DNA from: Desulfobacterales bacterium
GTDB taxonomy: Bacteria > Desulfobacterota > Desulfobacteria > Desulfobacterales > Desulfobacteraceae
DNA length: 8,941 nucleotides
Reading direction: 5' to 3'
NCBI GenBank assembly: GCA_022361095.1
Contig: JAKSBO010000581.1
Span: 1 to 8,941 of the forward strand
Part shown: positions 1 to 7,100 of the stretch, one piece after another
How positions within the stretch are numbered: position 1 is the stretch's first letter
Layout of the letters: each line of letters starts with the position of its first letter
Translations under genes and position numbers: made by a program
The notes under the pieces: model-generated
What the model was told of the DNA's origin: nothing
The model's database searches: none
What the model saw: the letters and a program-made list of their open reading frames with translations, nothing else

Positions 1-922
1 CAATGTCAAGGTAGTGGCGCCGCTCTTCGCCGGTATATTGATTTTCCTTGATAAGCAGGGTTTCGATATACCCCTGCAGGGTGGCAAGCGGGGTGCGCAG
101 ATCATGGGAAACATTGGCCACCAGCTCCCGGCGCATCCGGTCGGATGCTTTCAGTTCAGCCATCTGGGCCTGGATCCGGCCGGCCATCTCCCTGAATGTG
201 CTGCTCAGGCGGTCGATTTCATCGGGCGGGCCCTGGGACTTGGGCAGGCGGACATCAGCCCCGGCCGTTCCGCCCTCAAACGCCTCCATGACGGCGGCAA
301 GTTTTTTCAGGCGGCCAGTGAGAAGGCCGAAAAGGACCAGCCCCGCTGCCAGGGCAAAGAGGAGGCCGGCCCCGATCATCCAGGCCGAAAGCCTCAGAAT
401 ATAGCTGCCTTTAAGTTTCTGGGCCACGGAATCGTATTCTTCCCCGCCTAAAATGACGTAAAGGTAGCCTTCAAGGATGCCGTTTCGTTCAATGGGTGCC
501 GCTGAAAAGACTTTTTTCCCGGTGGCATTTTTGGGGTCATCCCCAAGAACCGGCGGGATCAGCGTGTTGTCAAGCCATTGCTTTACAGGGGAGAGATCCA
601 CTTTGCTTCGCTTAACGCTGTCCGGGGGGGCGGAAAAGGTCAGGATGTGTCCGTCAACGTCCAGAAGGTAGATCTCAATGCCTGGGTTGATGACCATGAG
701 CATGTGGAAGATCTCCTTGAGCGCCGCCTGGTTTACCTGGCCCTCTTCCATGAGAATCCGCTCTTTGACGATTTGTCGGGCAAGGCCGGTATTCAGTTTT
801 TGGTTCACCTCCTGCTGGTACATGTCCGTGGCAAAGACGGTCACCCCGATAAAGATCAGGCCCACCACAAAGAAGAGGGCTGCCAGGCCTGCTGCAATTT
901 TGGAATACAGGGAGTTAAACAT
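1..922 (-). CDS. Sensor histidine kinase, N-terminal 307 residues (cut by window edge)
   Basis: This is the membrane sensor kinase of a two-component system, expected to autophosphorylate on His and pass the phosphate to the regulator encoded just upstream. Reading the minus strand from ATG at 922 gives 307 codons open to the window edge. A first membrane segment lies at about residues 8-31 and a periplasmic sensor of about 140 residues at 32-173, with a Cache/PAS-like look (an IEIYLLDVDG strand near 82-91). A second membrane segment spans about 174-202, followed by a HAMP-like linker to about 255. The HisKA H-box VSHDLRTPLATLQGY has its phosphoacceptor at His273. The ATP-binding domain is outside the window. 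The start overlaps the regulator's stop by 8 bp, which suggests translational coupling. The ligand cannot be told from the sequence. Confidence 0.93.
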   Translation of the reverse strand, partial: MFNSLYSKIAAGLAALFFVVGLIFIGVTVFATDMYQQEVNQKLNTGLARQIVKERILMEEGQVNQAALKEIFHMLMVINPGIEIYLLDVDGHILTFSAPPDSVKRSKVDLSPVKQWLDNTLIPPVLGDDPKNATGKKVFSAAPIERNGILEGYLYVILGGEEYDSVAQKLKGSYILRLSAWMIGAGLLFALAAGLVLFGLLTGRLKKLAAVMEAFEGGTAGADVRLPKSQGPPDEIDRLSSTFREMAGRIQAQMAELKASDRMRRELVANVSHDLRTPLATLQGYIETLLIKENQYTGEERRHYLDI

Positions 923-1631
923 CGGCCTCACCCGTGTCCGTGAATTTATAGCCGACCCCCCAAACCGTCAGGATATACTGGGGATTGGCAGGGTCGGATT
1001 CGATTTTGGCCCGCAAACGGTTTATATTGGAGTTAACGGTATGATCGTAGCCGTCGTGGCCGTATCCCCAGACATTTTCAAGGAGCTGGGACCGGTTAAA
1101 CACCCGGCCCGGCCGGCGGGCAAAAAAGGTGAGCAGGTCGTACTCTTTTGCCGTGAGGTCCACCGGCTGCCCTGCGACGGTGACCTTGCGCTTTTCAGGA
1201 TCAATGGCCAGGGCCCCGGCCCGGATGACGGGTTCCGGTGCCGTCTCTTTCATGGCGGAGAGGTTTTCCATACGCCGGAATACGGCTTTGATCCGGGCAA
1301 CCAGTTCCCGAATGGAAAATGGCTTGGTAATATAATCATCGGCCCCGAGTTCAAGGCCGAGAATTCTGTCAATCTCGGAAGATTTGGACGTCAGCATCAG
1401 CACCGGGGTGACCAGGCCCTGCCCCCGGATGCTTTTAAGAATTTCGATGCCGTCCATACCCGGCAGCATAATATCCAGGACAATGAGGTCGTACCCTTTG
1501 CCGGCCGCCTTCTTATGTCCGGTAAGGCCGTCACGGGCCAGGTCCACCTGCCAGGACTGGTCACCAAGGTGAAGGAGAAGAAGGTCAGAAAGCTCGGTAT
1601 TGTCTTCCACGACAAGAATTTTTTTCTGCAT
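915..1631 (-). CDS. OmpR/PhoB-family DNA-binding response regulator
   Basis: This 238-residue transcription factor acts in the cytoplasm and is activated by phosphorylation from the adjacent kinase. The receiver domain (about 3-118) has the acidic pair Glu9/Asp10, phosphoacceptor Asp53 in LIVLDIMLPGMDG, the switch residue Thr81 in MLTS and Lys103 in ITKPF. The winged-helix trans_reg_C domain (about 137-233) shows LTAKEYDLLTFF, GRVFNRSQLLENVWG and ILTVWGVGYKF. The recognition-helix text (HTVNSNINRLRAKIE) differs from the EDRTVDVHIRRLR pattern of true PhoB, so I do not call it phoB. The length is normal for the family. The ATG is preceded by GGGAG at 1637-1641 with 5-nt spacing. It is the first gene of the minus-strand operon and has a promoter and possible self-binding repeats upstream. 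The stop overlaps the kinase start. Confidence 0.96.
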   Translation of the reverse strand: MQKKILVVEDNTELSDLLLLHLGDQSWQVDLARDGLTGHKKAAGKGYDLIVLDIMLPGMDGIEILKSIRGQGLVTPVLMLTSKSSEIDRILGLELGADDYITKPFSIRELVARIKAVFRRMENLSAMKETAPEPVIRAGALAIDPEKRKVTVAGQPVDLTAKEYDLLTFFARRPGRVFNRSQLLENVWGYGHDGYDHTVNSNINRLRAKIESDPANPQYILTVWGVGYKFTDTGEADV

Positions 1632-1636
1632 GGGAA

Positions 1637-1641
1637 CTCCC
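1637..1641 (-). promoter_or_regulatory. Ribosome binding site of the response regulator gene
   Basis: The minus strand reads GGGAG, ending 5 nt before the ATG at 1631-1629. This fixes the start of the response regulator. Confidence 0.7.
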
Positions 1642-1703
1642 TTTGGTTTATTGAGACGCGATTTAACCTTTGTTGTCCTGTCGGCTTTTAACGATTTGTT
1701 TTA

Positions 1704-1733
1704 ATCATAGCGATCCTTGGCGGAACCCGTCAA
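1704..1733 (-). promoter_or_regulatory. Sigma70-type promoter of the response regulator-kinase operon
   Basis: On the minus strand TTGACG (1733-1728) is separated by 18 bp from TATGAT (1709-1704). Each hexamer matches the sigma70 consensus at five of six positions. The predicted transcript would start near 1697 and carry a leader of about 65 nt before the ATG at 1631. The hexamer repeats at 1746-1762 lie 12 bp upstream of the -35 box, the usual place for an OmpR-type activator. Confidence 0.6.
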
Positions 1734-1745
1734 ATAAAAACACTC

Positions 1746-1762
1746 TTGTGACGGATTTGTGA
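1746..1762. promoter_or_regulatory. Candidate OmpR-family operator, TTGTGA N5 TTGTGA
   Basis: Two identical hexamers TTGTGA start at 1746 and 1757, exactly 11 bp (one helical turn) apart. On the minus strand they read TCACAA N5 TCACAA, and the wider context (GTATCACAAAT then CCGTCACAAG) resembles a Pho box. OmpR/PhoB-type regulators bind as tandem dimers to 11-bp-spaced direct repeats just upstream of a -35 box, which is where this one sits relative to the regulator's own promoter. Autoregulation is the simplest inference. The same site could also act on the divergent operon. Confidence 0.45.
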
Positions 1763-1822
1763 TACTTTTATGAGATTTGGGGCCTAACGTTTGGATTAGT
1801 AAATTCCCCAAAAGGAGGGTAC

Positions 1823-1888
1823 ATGATTCCAAAAACAGCATTTACGGCATTGAGGCGACATGTTATTTTTTCATTGAACAGTGTTTGA
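1823..1888 (+). CDS. Possible 21-residue leader peptide / small ORF
   Basis: An ATG at 1823 follows a near-perfect Shine-Dalgarno sequence (AAGGAGG at 1812-1818) and opens a 21-codon ORF ending in TGA at 1886-1888. The peptide would be basic and mildly hydrophobic (MIPKTAFTALRRHVIFSLNSV). I recognise no family. The ribosome site is stronger than that of any long gene in the window, which is the main support. The codons overlap the TTGAAC repeat, so the stretch could instead be plain regulatory DNA. If translated, it would lie in the leader of the plus-strand operon, 115 nt before its first gene. Confidence 0.25.
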   Translation: MIPKTAFTALRRHVIFSLNSV

Positions 1889-1890
1889 AC
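1874..1890 (+). promoter_or_regulatory. Second 11-bp direct repeat, TTGAAC N5 TTGAAC
   Basis: Identical hexamers TTGAAC begin at 1874 and 1885, an 11-bp period, and further GAAC tetramers follow at 1893 and 1901. The spacing equals that of the TTGTGA pair but the sequence differs. It lies about 115 bp before the first plus-strand gene and could be a regulator site for that operon. No clear -10 box sits at the right distance, so this is weak. Confidence 0.25.
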
Positions 1891-2003
1891 AAGAACATGG
1901 GAACTTTACCCCGTACAAGGCGGGTGTAATTTTTAACCCAACTGCGTCATCGGTAAAATCAACGATTTTCGGCCGGGCTCTAAAATTAAGATTGGATTAA
2001 AAA

Positions 2004-4151
2004 ATGAATAAAAGCATCTTTAAAGTGTTTATTCTCGGTGTACTTATCCTGGGTGTTATCCTGTTTTTTGCATTGGACCTTCACCGGCACCTGACCTTTG
2101 AGGCACTTAAATCCCAGCAGGCTGCCATGGCAAATGTGTATGCGGAAAACACAGCCATGACCATTTTTATCTATATGGCGGTCTATGTCGTTGTTACTGC
2201 ATTGTCGCTTCCGGGGGCTGTGGTGATGTCCCTGGCAGGCGGTGCCGTGTTCGGGCTGTGGGCAGGTACGGTCATTGTCTCCTTTGCCAGTACCATCGGT
2301 GCAACTTTGGCATTTCTTGCGTCACGGTTTCTGTTGAGGGACTACATTCAGAATCGATTTGCCGACCGGCTTAAAAAAATAAATGAGGGTGTTGAAGCCG
2401 ACGGCCCTTTTTATCTTTTTACCCTGCGCCTGGTGCCGGTGTTCCCCTTTTTCGTGATCAACCTTGTCATGGGGCTGACCCCCATTAAAACGGGCATATT
2501 TTATATTGTCAGCCAGGTGGGCATGCTCCCTGGAACCCTTGCCTACATCAATGCCGGCACCCAGCTATCCAAAGTGGAAAGCGCATCCGGTATCCTCTCC
2601 TTGCCAATGCTCGCCTCCTTTGCCGTTCTAGGGATTTTCCCCTGGATCGCAAAGGCGTTCACCGGCTTTTTGAAAAACCGGCGGGCCCTGGCGAAATTTT
2701 CCAAGCCGTCAAAGTTTGACTTCAACCTGGTGGTTATCGGTGCCGGTTCCGCCGGTCTTGTGACCTCTTATATTGCAGCGGCTGTGAAAGCCGGTGTGGC
2801 ATTGATAGAAAAGGACAAAATGGGGGGAGATTGCCTGAATACCGGATGTGTGCCCAGCAAAGCCTTGCTGCGGTCGGCAAAAATGCTCTCCTATGCCAGA
2901 AGGGCCAAGGAGTTTGGGTTTGAGCATACCCATGTGGACTTCCGGTTTAAAACAGTCATGGAGCGGGTGGAAAAGATCATTAAAAAAATAGAACCCCATG
3001 ATTCCGTGGCACGGTATACCCAGCTCGGGGTTGACTGCATCTCGGGTGAGGCTCAAATTCTCTCCCCGTATGAGATTGAAGTGAACGGTAAAACCATCAC
3101 CACCCGCAGCATTGTCGTGGCAACGGGTGCAAGGCCCAGGGTGCCGGCCATCCCCGGCCTCGACCAGGTGCCTTATTTTACCTCTGATACGGTCTGGTAT
3201 TTAAGGGAGTTACCCCAAAGGCTGGTGGTGATGGGGGGCGGCCCCATCGGATGCGAACTCAGCCAGGCCTTTGCCCGTCTGGGTGCCCAGGTTACCCTGG
3301 TGGGCAGGGCGCCCCGGCTCATGGGCCGGGAGGATAAAGATGTGGCTGACTTTATCCGGGAGACCTTTATCCGGGAAGGGATTCAGGTCCTTACCGGGCA
3401 TTCCGTAAAAGAGATACGGGTGGATAATGACGAAAAAAAACTGATCTGCACCCGGAATTCTGACGGACAAGCGGTGGCGGTTCAGTTCGATGCCCTCCTG
3501 CTTGCCGTGGGACGTGTGCCCAATACCAAAGGGTTTGGACTGGAAAAACTGGGGGTGGCACTGAACCCCAACGGTACCATTAAAACCAATGGCTGGCTCC
3601 AGACCACCATTCCCAATATTTATGCGGCGGGCGACGTTGCAGGCCCTTACCAATTTACCCATGTGGCTTCCCACCAGGCCTGGTATGCATCCGTAAACGC
3701 ATTGTTCGGCGCTTTCAAAAAGTTCACGGCAGACTACAGGGTGATCCCCTGGTGTACCTTTACCGATCCCGAAGTGGCCCGGGTGGGCATGAACGAAACA
3801 GACTGCCTTGCCGCCGGCATTGCCTGCGAGGTGACCCGCTACGGAATTGATGATCTGGACCGGGCCATTGCCGATTCCGAAGCCCGGGGATTTGTCAAGG
3901 TACTCACCGTTCCCAAAAAGGATAAAATCCTGGGGGCAACCATTGTGGGGGCCCATGCCGGTGACCTGATCCACGAATTTATTTTGGCCATGAAATACAA
4001 TATCGGGCTCAATAAAATCCTTGGCACCATTCATATTTACCCGACCCTGGCGGAATCCGGCCGGTTTACCGCCGGTGCCTGGAAAAAAGCCAGGGTACCG
4101 AAAACCGCTTTGAAATTTGTTGAACGGTTTCTGACCTGGCAACGTAAGTAA
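2004..4151 (+). CDS. Bifunctional TVP38/TMEM64 membrane protein - FAD-dependent disulfide oxidoreductase
   Basis: This 715-residue fusion has two parts. Residues 1-230 form a VTT/TVP38 (DedA-like) membrane domain, with a membrane helix at about 5-25, the segment GAVVMSLAGGAVFGLWAG near 71-88, and LRLVPVFPFFVINLVMGL near 141-158. Residues 238-715 form a class I pyridine nucleotide-disulfide oxidoreductase of the mercuric reductase/lipoamide dehydrogenase type. It shows the FAD Rossmann motif GAGSAG (246-251), the redox pair Cys277/Cys282 in GGDCLNTGCVPSK, the NAD(P)H motif GGGPIG (411-416), the second FAD motif AAGDVAG with Asp544, and a dimerisation domain ending in HIYPTLAE. Tyr679 replaces the catalytic His of lipoamide dehydrogenase, as in MerA, and Glu684 is kept. 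There is no N-terminal HMA domain and no C-terminal Cys-Cys pair, so mercury reduction is not indicated. This fusion type is known in databases, but its substrate is not. The ribosome site is weak (GGA, 7 nt upstream). The next gene follows after 32-44 bp. Confidence 0.93.
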   Translation: MNKSIFKVFILGVLILGVILFFALDLHRHLTFEALKSQQAAMANVYAENTAMTIFIYMAVYVVVTALSLPGAVVMSLAGGAVFGLWAGTVIVSFASTIGATLAFLASRFLLRDYIQNRFADRLKKINEGVEADGPFYLFTLRLVPVFPFFVINLVMGLTPIKTGIFYIVSQVGMLPGTLAYINAGTQLSKVESASGILSLPMLASFAVLGIFPWIAKAFTGFLKNRRALAKFSKPSKFDFNLVVIGAGSAGLVTSYIAAAVKAGVALIEKDKMGGDCLNTGCVPSKALLRSAKMLSYARRAKEFGFEHTHVDFRFKTVMERVEKIIKKIEPHDSVARYTQLGVDCISGEAQILSPYEIEVNGKTITTRSIVVATGARPRVPAIPGLDQVPYFTSDTVWYLRELPQRLVVMGGGPIGCELSQAFARLGAQVTLVGRAPRLMGREDKDVADFIRETFIREGIQVLTGHSVKEIRVDNDEKKLICTRNSDGQAVAVQFDALLLAVGRVPNTKGFGLEKLGVALNPNGTIKTNGWLQTTIPNIYAAGDVAGPYQFTHVASHQAWYASVNALFGAFKKFTADYRVIPWCTFTDPEVARVGMNETDCLAAGIACEVTRYGIDDLDRAIADSEARGFVKVLTVPKKDKILGATIVGAHAGDLIHEFILAMKYNIGLNKILGTIHIYPTLAESGRFTAGAWKKARVPKTALKFVERFLTWQRK

Positions 4152-4183
4152 CTGTTTTAAAATCTTAATATCTAAAAATAACA

Positions 4184-7100
4184 ATGGGAGTAAATTTGAA
4201 CACAGATCAGTATCACCACTGGATCAGACTTGAACAGGACAACACAGCAGTATATATCAACCCTGAATCCGTGGACTGGATCATCCCCAGTGCCGCAGGA
4301 GACCGGCTGCTTCAAAAGCGTATCAATACCAAAGGGCAGGGCGGTGCGAAACCGGGGCCGGAAGCGCCCTTGGCACCCGGCGATAAGGATTTTGGCGCCA
4401 TTGTCCGCGAATCCCAGTTTCTCTCCTTAATTAAATCACCGGATGTGGCCGAGTATAAAGGCCGTGCCCATGTATTGCCCCTTAAAGCGTTAAAGGAGTT
4501 CTGGCTGCATATCACGGACCAATGCAACCTGGCCTGCCGCCACTGTCTTTTTTCCTGTTCTTCAAAGACAAACCGGACCATGGATTTTGAGATGATCACC
4601 GCCACGGTCCGCCAGGCTTACGGCCTTGGCACCCGGATCTTTTATTTAACCGGCGGAGAACCCCTGGTTCACCCCGATTTTCAGAAGATTTGCCGGCTGA
4701 TTTTAAATGAATACCCCGATACCATGCTCGTGATTTTAACCAACGGGATCCTGATACCGGACCTCCTGGATTTTTTCAATTCCTTGCCGTGTGACCGCCT
4801 GTTTCTCCAAGTGAGCCTGGACGGCCTTGAAGAGGCCAACGACCGGTTAAGGGGGGCGGGTGCCTTTGCCAAAACAACCGCCGCCCTTGGGGCACTCAAA
4901 GGATCAAATATCATCACCACCCTGTCCATGGTGGTGCACCCGGATAATTACCATCAAATGACAAAGATGGTTGAACTGGGCGCAGAATTTTCGGTAAATG
5001 CCGTCCATTACATGTGGCTTTTAACCACAGGCCGGGCATCTCGCCTGCCGGCGGTCTCCATGGATGAGCTGTTTGACTGTCTGGTTGAGGCCCACGATTT
5101 TGCCCGGGCCCACGATCTCTCCATTGATAATATCACCAATCTTTCGGCCAGGGTTTTCTCCACCCCGGGCACCAAATACGACCTGGGCAATGCCGGGTGG
5201 GAGTCGCTGGCGCTGGCCCCGGACGGCATAATCTATCCCACCCCGGCCCTGATCGGCCCCAAAGAGACCGCGTGCGGCCATATTTCCCAGGGGCTGGAGA
5301 CGGTCTGGCGAAACAGTGACGTTCTTGGAACCTTGCGAAGCCTGTCGGTGAAGGATGATCCCGTTTATGGGAACCATCCTTTAAAATATATTGTGGGCGG
5401 TCCGGACATTGACCACAGCTTTCATACCGGCGGATCATTCCTGGGGCACGACCCTTACCTGCCCTTGTACAGCCGCCTGGCACTGTGGTTAATGGTTCAA
5501 TCTGCCCAAATCACCAAAGAAGCGCCCTGGCCCCAGATCCGGCGAAAAATGGGCGAAAAGCTGCTGCATTGCGAAAAGGAGGGCGAGGTCGTGGCCCTGA
5601 CCCATTCCAATTGCGTACTTACCCTGGCTGACACCCATGGCGTTGTGGGAGATTTTTATTCGGCTGCCGCCCAACAGGAGAATACGGATATCGCCAATCC
5701 GGTCTGCTATCCCGATGCCCAGATGTCTCATATTCCCAAATCCGCAAGGATTCGGTCCTACGGGTGCGGAAGCCCGGTCCTGGACGCGGGTATCGCTTTG
5801 GGGGATACCGTGGTTGACCTGGGCTGCGGCGCAGGGGTGGAGTGCTATATTGCCGCCCAAAAAACAGGGCCTTCGGGACAGGTCATCGGGATTGACATGC
5901 TGGACCACATGCTGGCCCTGGCACGAAAGCCCCTTGGGGATGTGGCCCAAAACCTGGGGTATGAGAATGTCAGTTTTAAAAAAGGGTTTCTTGAACAACT
6001 GCCCCTGGCGGATAGCACCGTGGACCTGGTCATCTCCAATTGCGTCATTAACCTTTCCCAGGATAAGCGCCGGACCTTTGCTGAAATTTTTCGGATACTT
6101 GCCCCCGGCGGACGCATTTTTATTTCAGATGTGGTCACCGATGTTCCCTGTCCCCCTGAAATTCAGAATGATGCCGTACTCCGGGGGGCGTGTCTGTCCG
6201 GCGCCCTTGTGCAGCCCCAGCTTATGAGCCTTCTGGAATCCGCCGGATTCAGCCGGGCCAGGGTGGTGAAACGCTTTTTTTACAAAGAGGTATTGAACCA
6301 CAAGTTTTATGCCGTCACCTATACGGCCTTTAGACCCAAGGCGGCGGAAAAATCCATGGTTGTTTACCCCGGCCCCCATGCCGCGGTGGTGACCGATGAC
6401 GGACAACTGCTTTTACGCGGTCAATCGTCGGAAACCGTCAGGTCCTCTGACGCCGGTGAGGACACGACTGTTTTTGAATTGGATCACATGGGCAGTGTAT
6501 CCAACATCGAAGCGATGAATGCCTGCAGTTGTGAGTTGCCTCCTTCCACCGCAGATGAAAACACAGCAACCCTGAGCCGGACCGCGGCTTCATTCCCGGA
6601 AACCGGTACAAAGTTCCAGCAGGACTGCATGCTGTGCGGCCGGCCACTGGTCTATCTGGAAGAAGAGCGCCCAAAGTCTTGTGTCTTCTGCGGCAATCAA
6701 TTCGCCGCCAACGCCGTATGCGAAAAAGGACATTTTGTCTGCGACCACTGCCATGGAAAAGATATGGTGGATGTGGTCAAACATATCTGCACCCATACCG
6801 ATGCAACAGACATGATTGATCTGATGAACCAGCTTCGCAGTCATCCCTCGTTTCCCCTTCATGGCCCCGAACACCATTTTGCAGTGCCCGGCGTCATCAC
6901 TGCCGTGTATAGAAATCTTGGCGGAGATATCCAAGAGAGCGATATCATCACGGCCATTGACCGGGGAAGGGGTGTCCCCGGTGGTGTCTGTGCCTTTTGG
7001 GGAACCTGCGGGGCCGCAGTGGGTGCCGGAATTGCCTTGGGGGTGATTTTGAAAAGCACGCCGTTGAAACCCAAAGCCAGGCAGATCGTCCAACAGGCAT

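Larger units (their letters stand above)
1632..2003. other. Divergent intergenic region between regulator gene and plus-strand operon
   Basis: This 372-bp stretch is AT-richer than its flanks and has no long ORF. It contains a good minus-strand promoter (1704-1733), two 11-bp-period hexamer repeats (1746-1762 and 1874-1890) and a short leader-like ORF (1823-1888). I could not find a convincing sigma70 promoter for the plus-strand operon. The best candidate is TTGTGA (1746-1751) with a 17-bp spacer to TATGAG (1769-1774), which is weak and overlaps the first repeat. There is no terminator-like GC hairpin followed by a T run. Confidence 0.6.

Noticed and set aside
915..1631. Calling the response regulator PhoB
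   Set aside because: The Pho-box-like repeat is suggestive, but the recognition-helix sequence and the VWGVGYKF ending differ from PhoB, and no phosphate transport genes are in view.
678..1691. 337-codon plus-strand ORF
   Set aside because: It lies antisense to the regulator and kinase genes, which have full family motifs on the minus strand. Its translation shows no recognisable domain.
1746..1774. Plus-strand promoter TTGTGA-17-TATGAG
   Set aside because: Both hexamers are poor matches and the -35 box coincides with the repeat. It is kept only as a weak candidate in the intergenic description.
1955..1969. Hairpin AAAATC-AAC-GATTTT in the intergenic region
   Set aside because: It has only a 6-bp AT-rich stem and no T run, so it is not a credible terminator or riboswitch element.
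2004..4151. Calling the oxidoreductase a mercuric reductase (merA)
   Set aside because: It has the active-site disulfide and the Tyr, but lacks the C-terminal Cys pair and HMA domain, and has a TVP38 membrane domain instead.
3210..4184. 324-codon minus-strand ORF
   Set aside because: It is antisense to the clear FAD/NAD-binding coding sequence of the oxidoreductase and is rich in Gly/His/Pro without any domain, as expected of a shadow frame.
5637..6227. 196-codon plus-strand ORF in another frame
   Set aside because: It overlaps the ArsM-like domain, whose frame has all family motifs. The alternative frame is Pro/Trp-rich nonsense.
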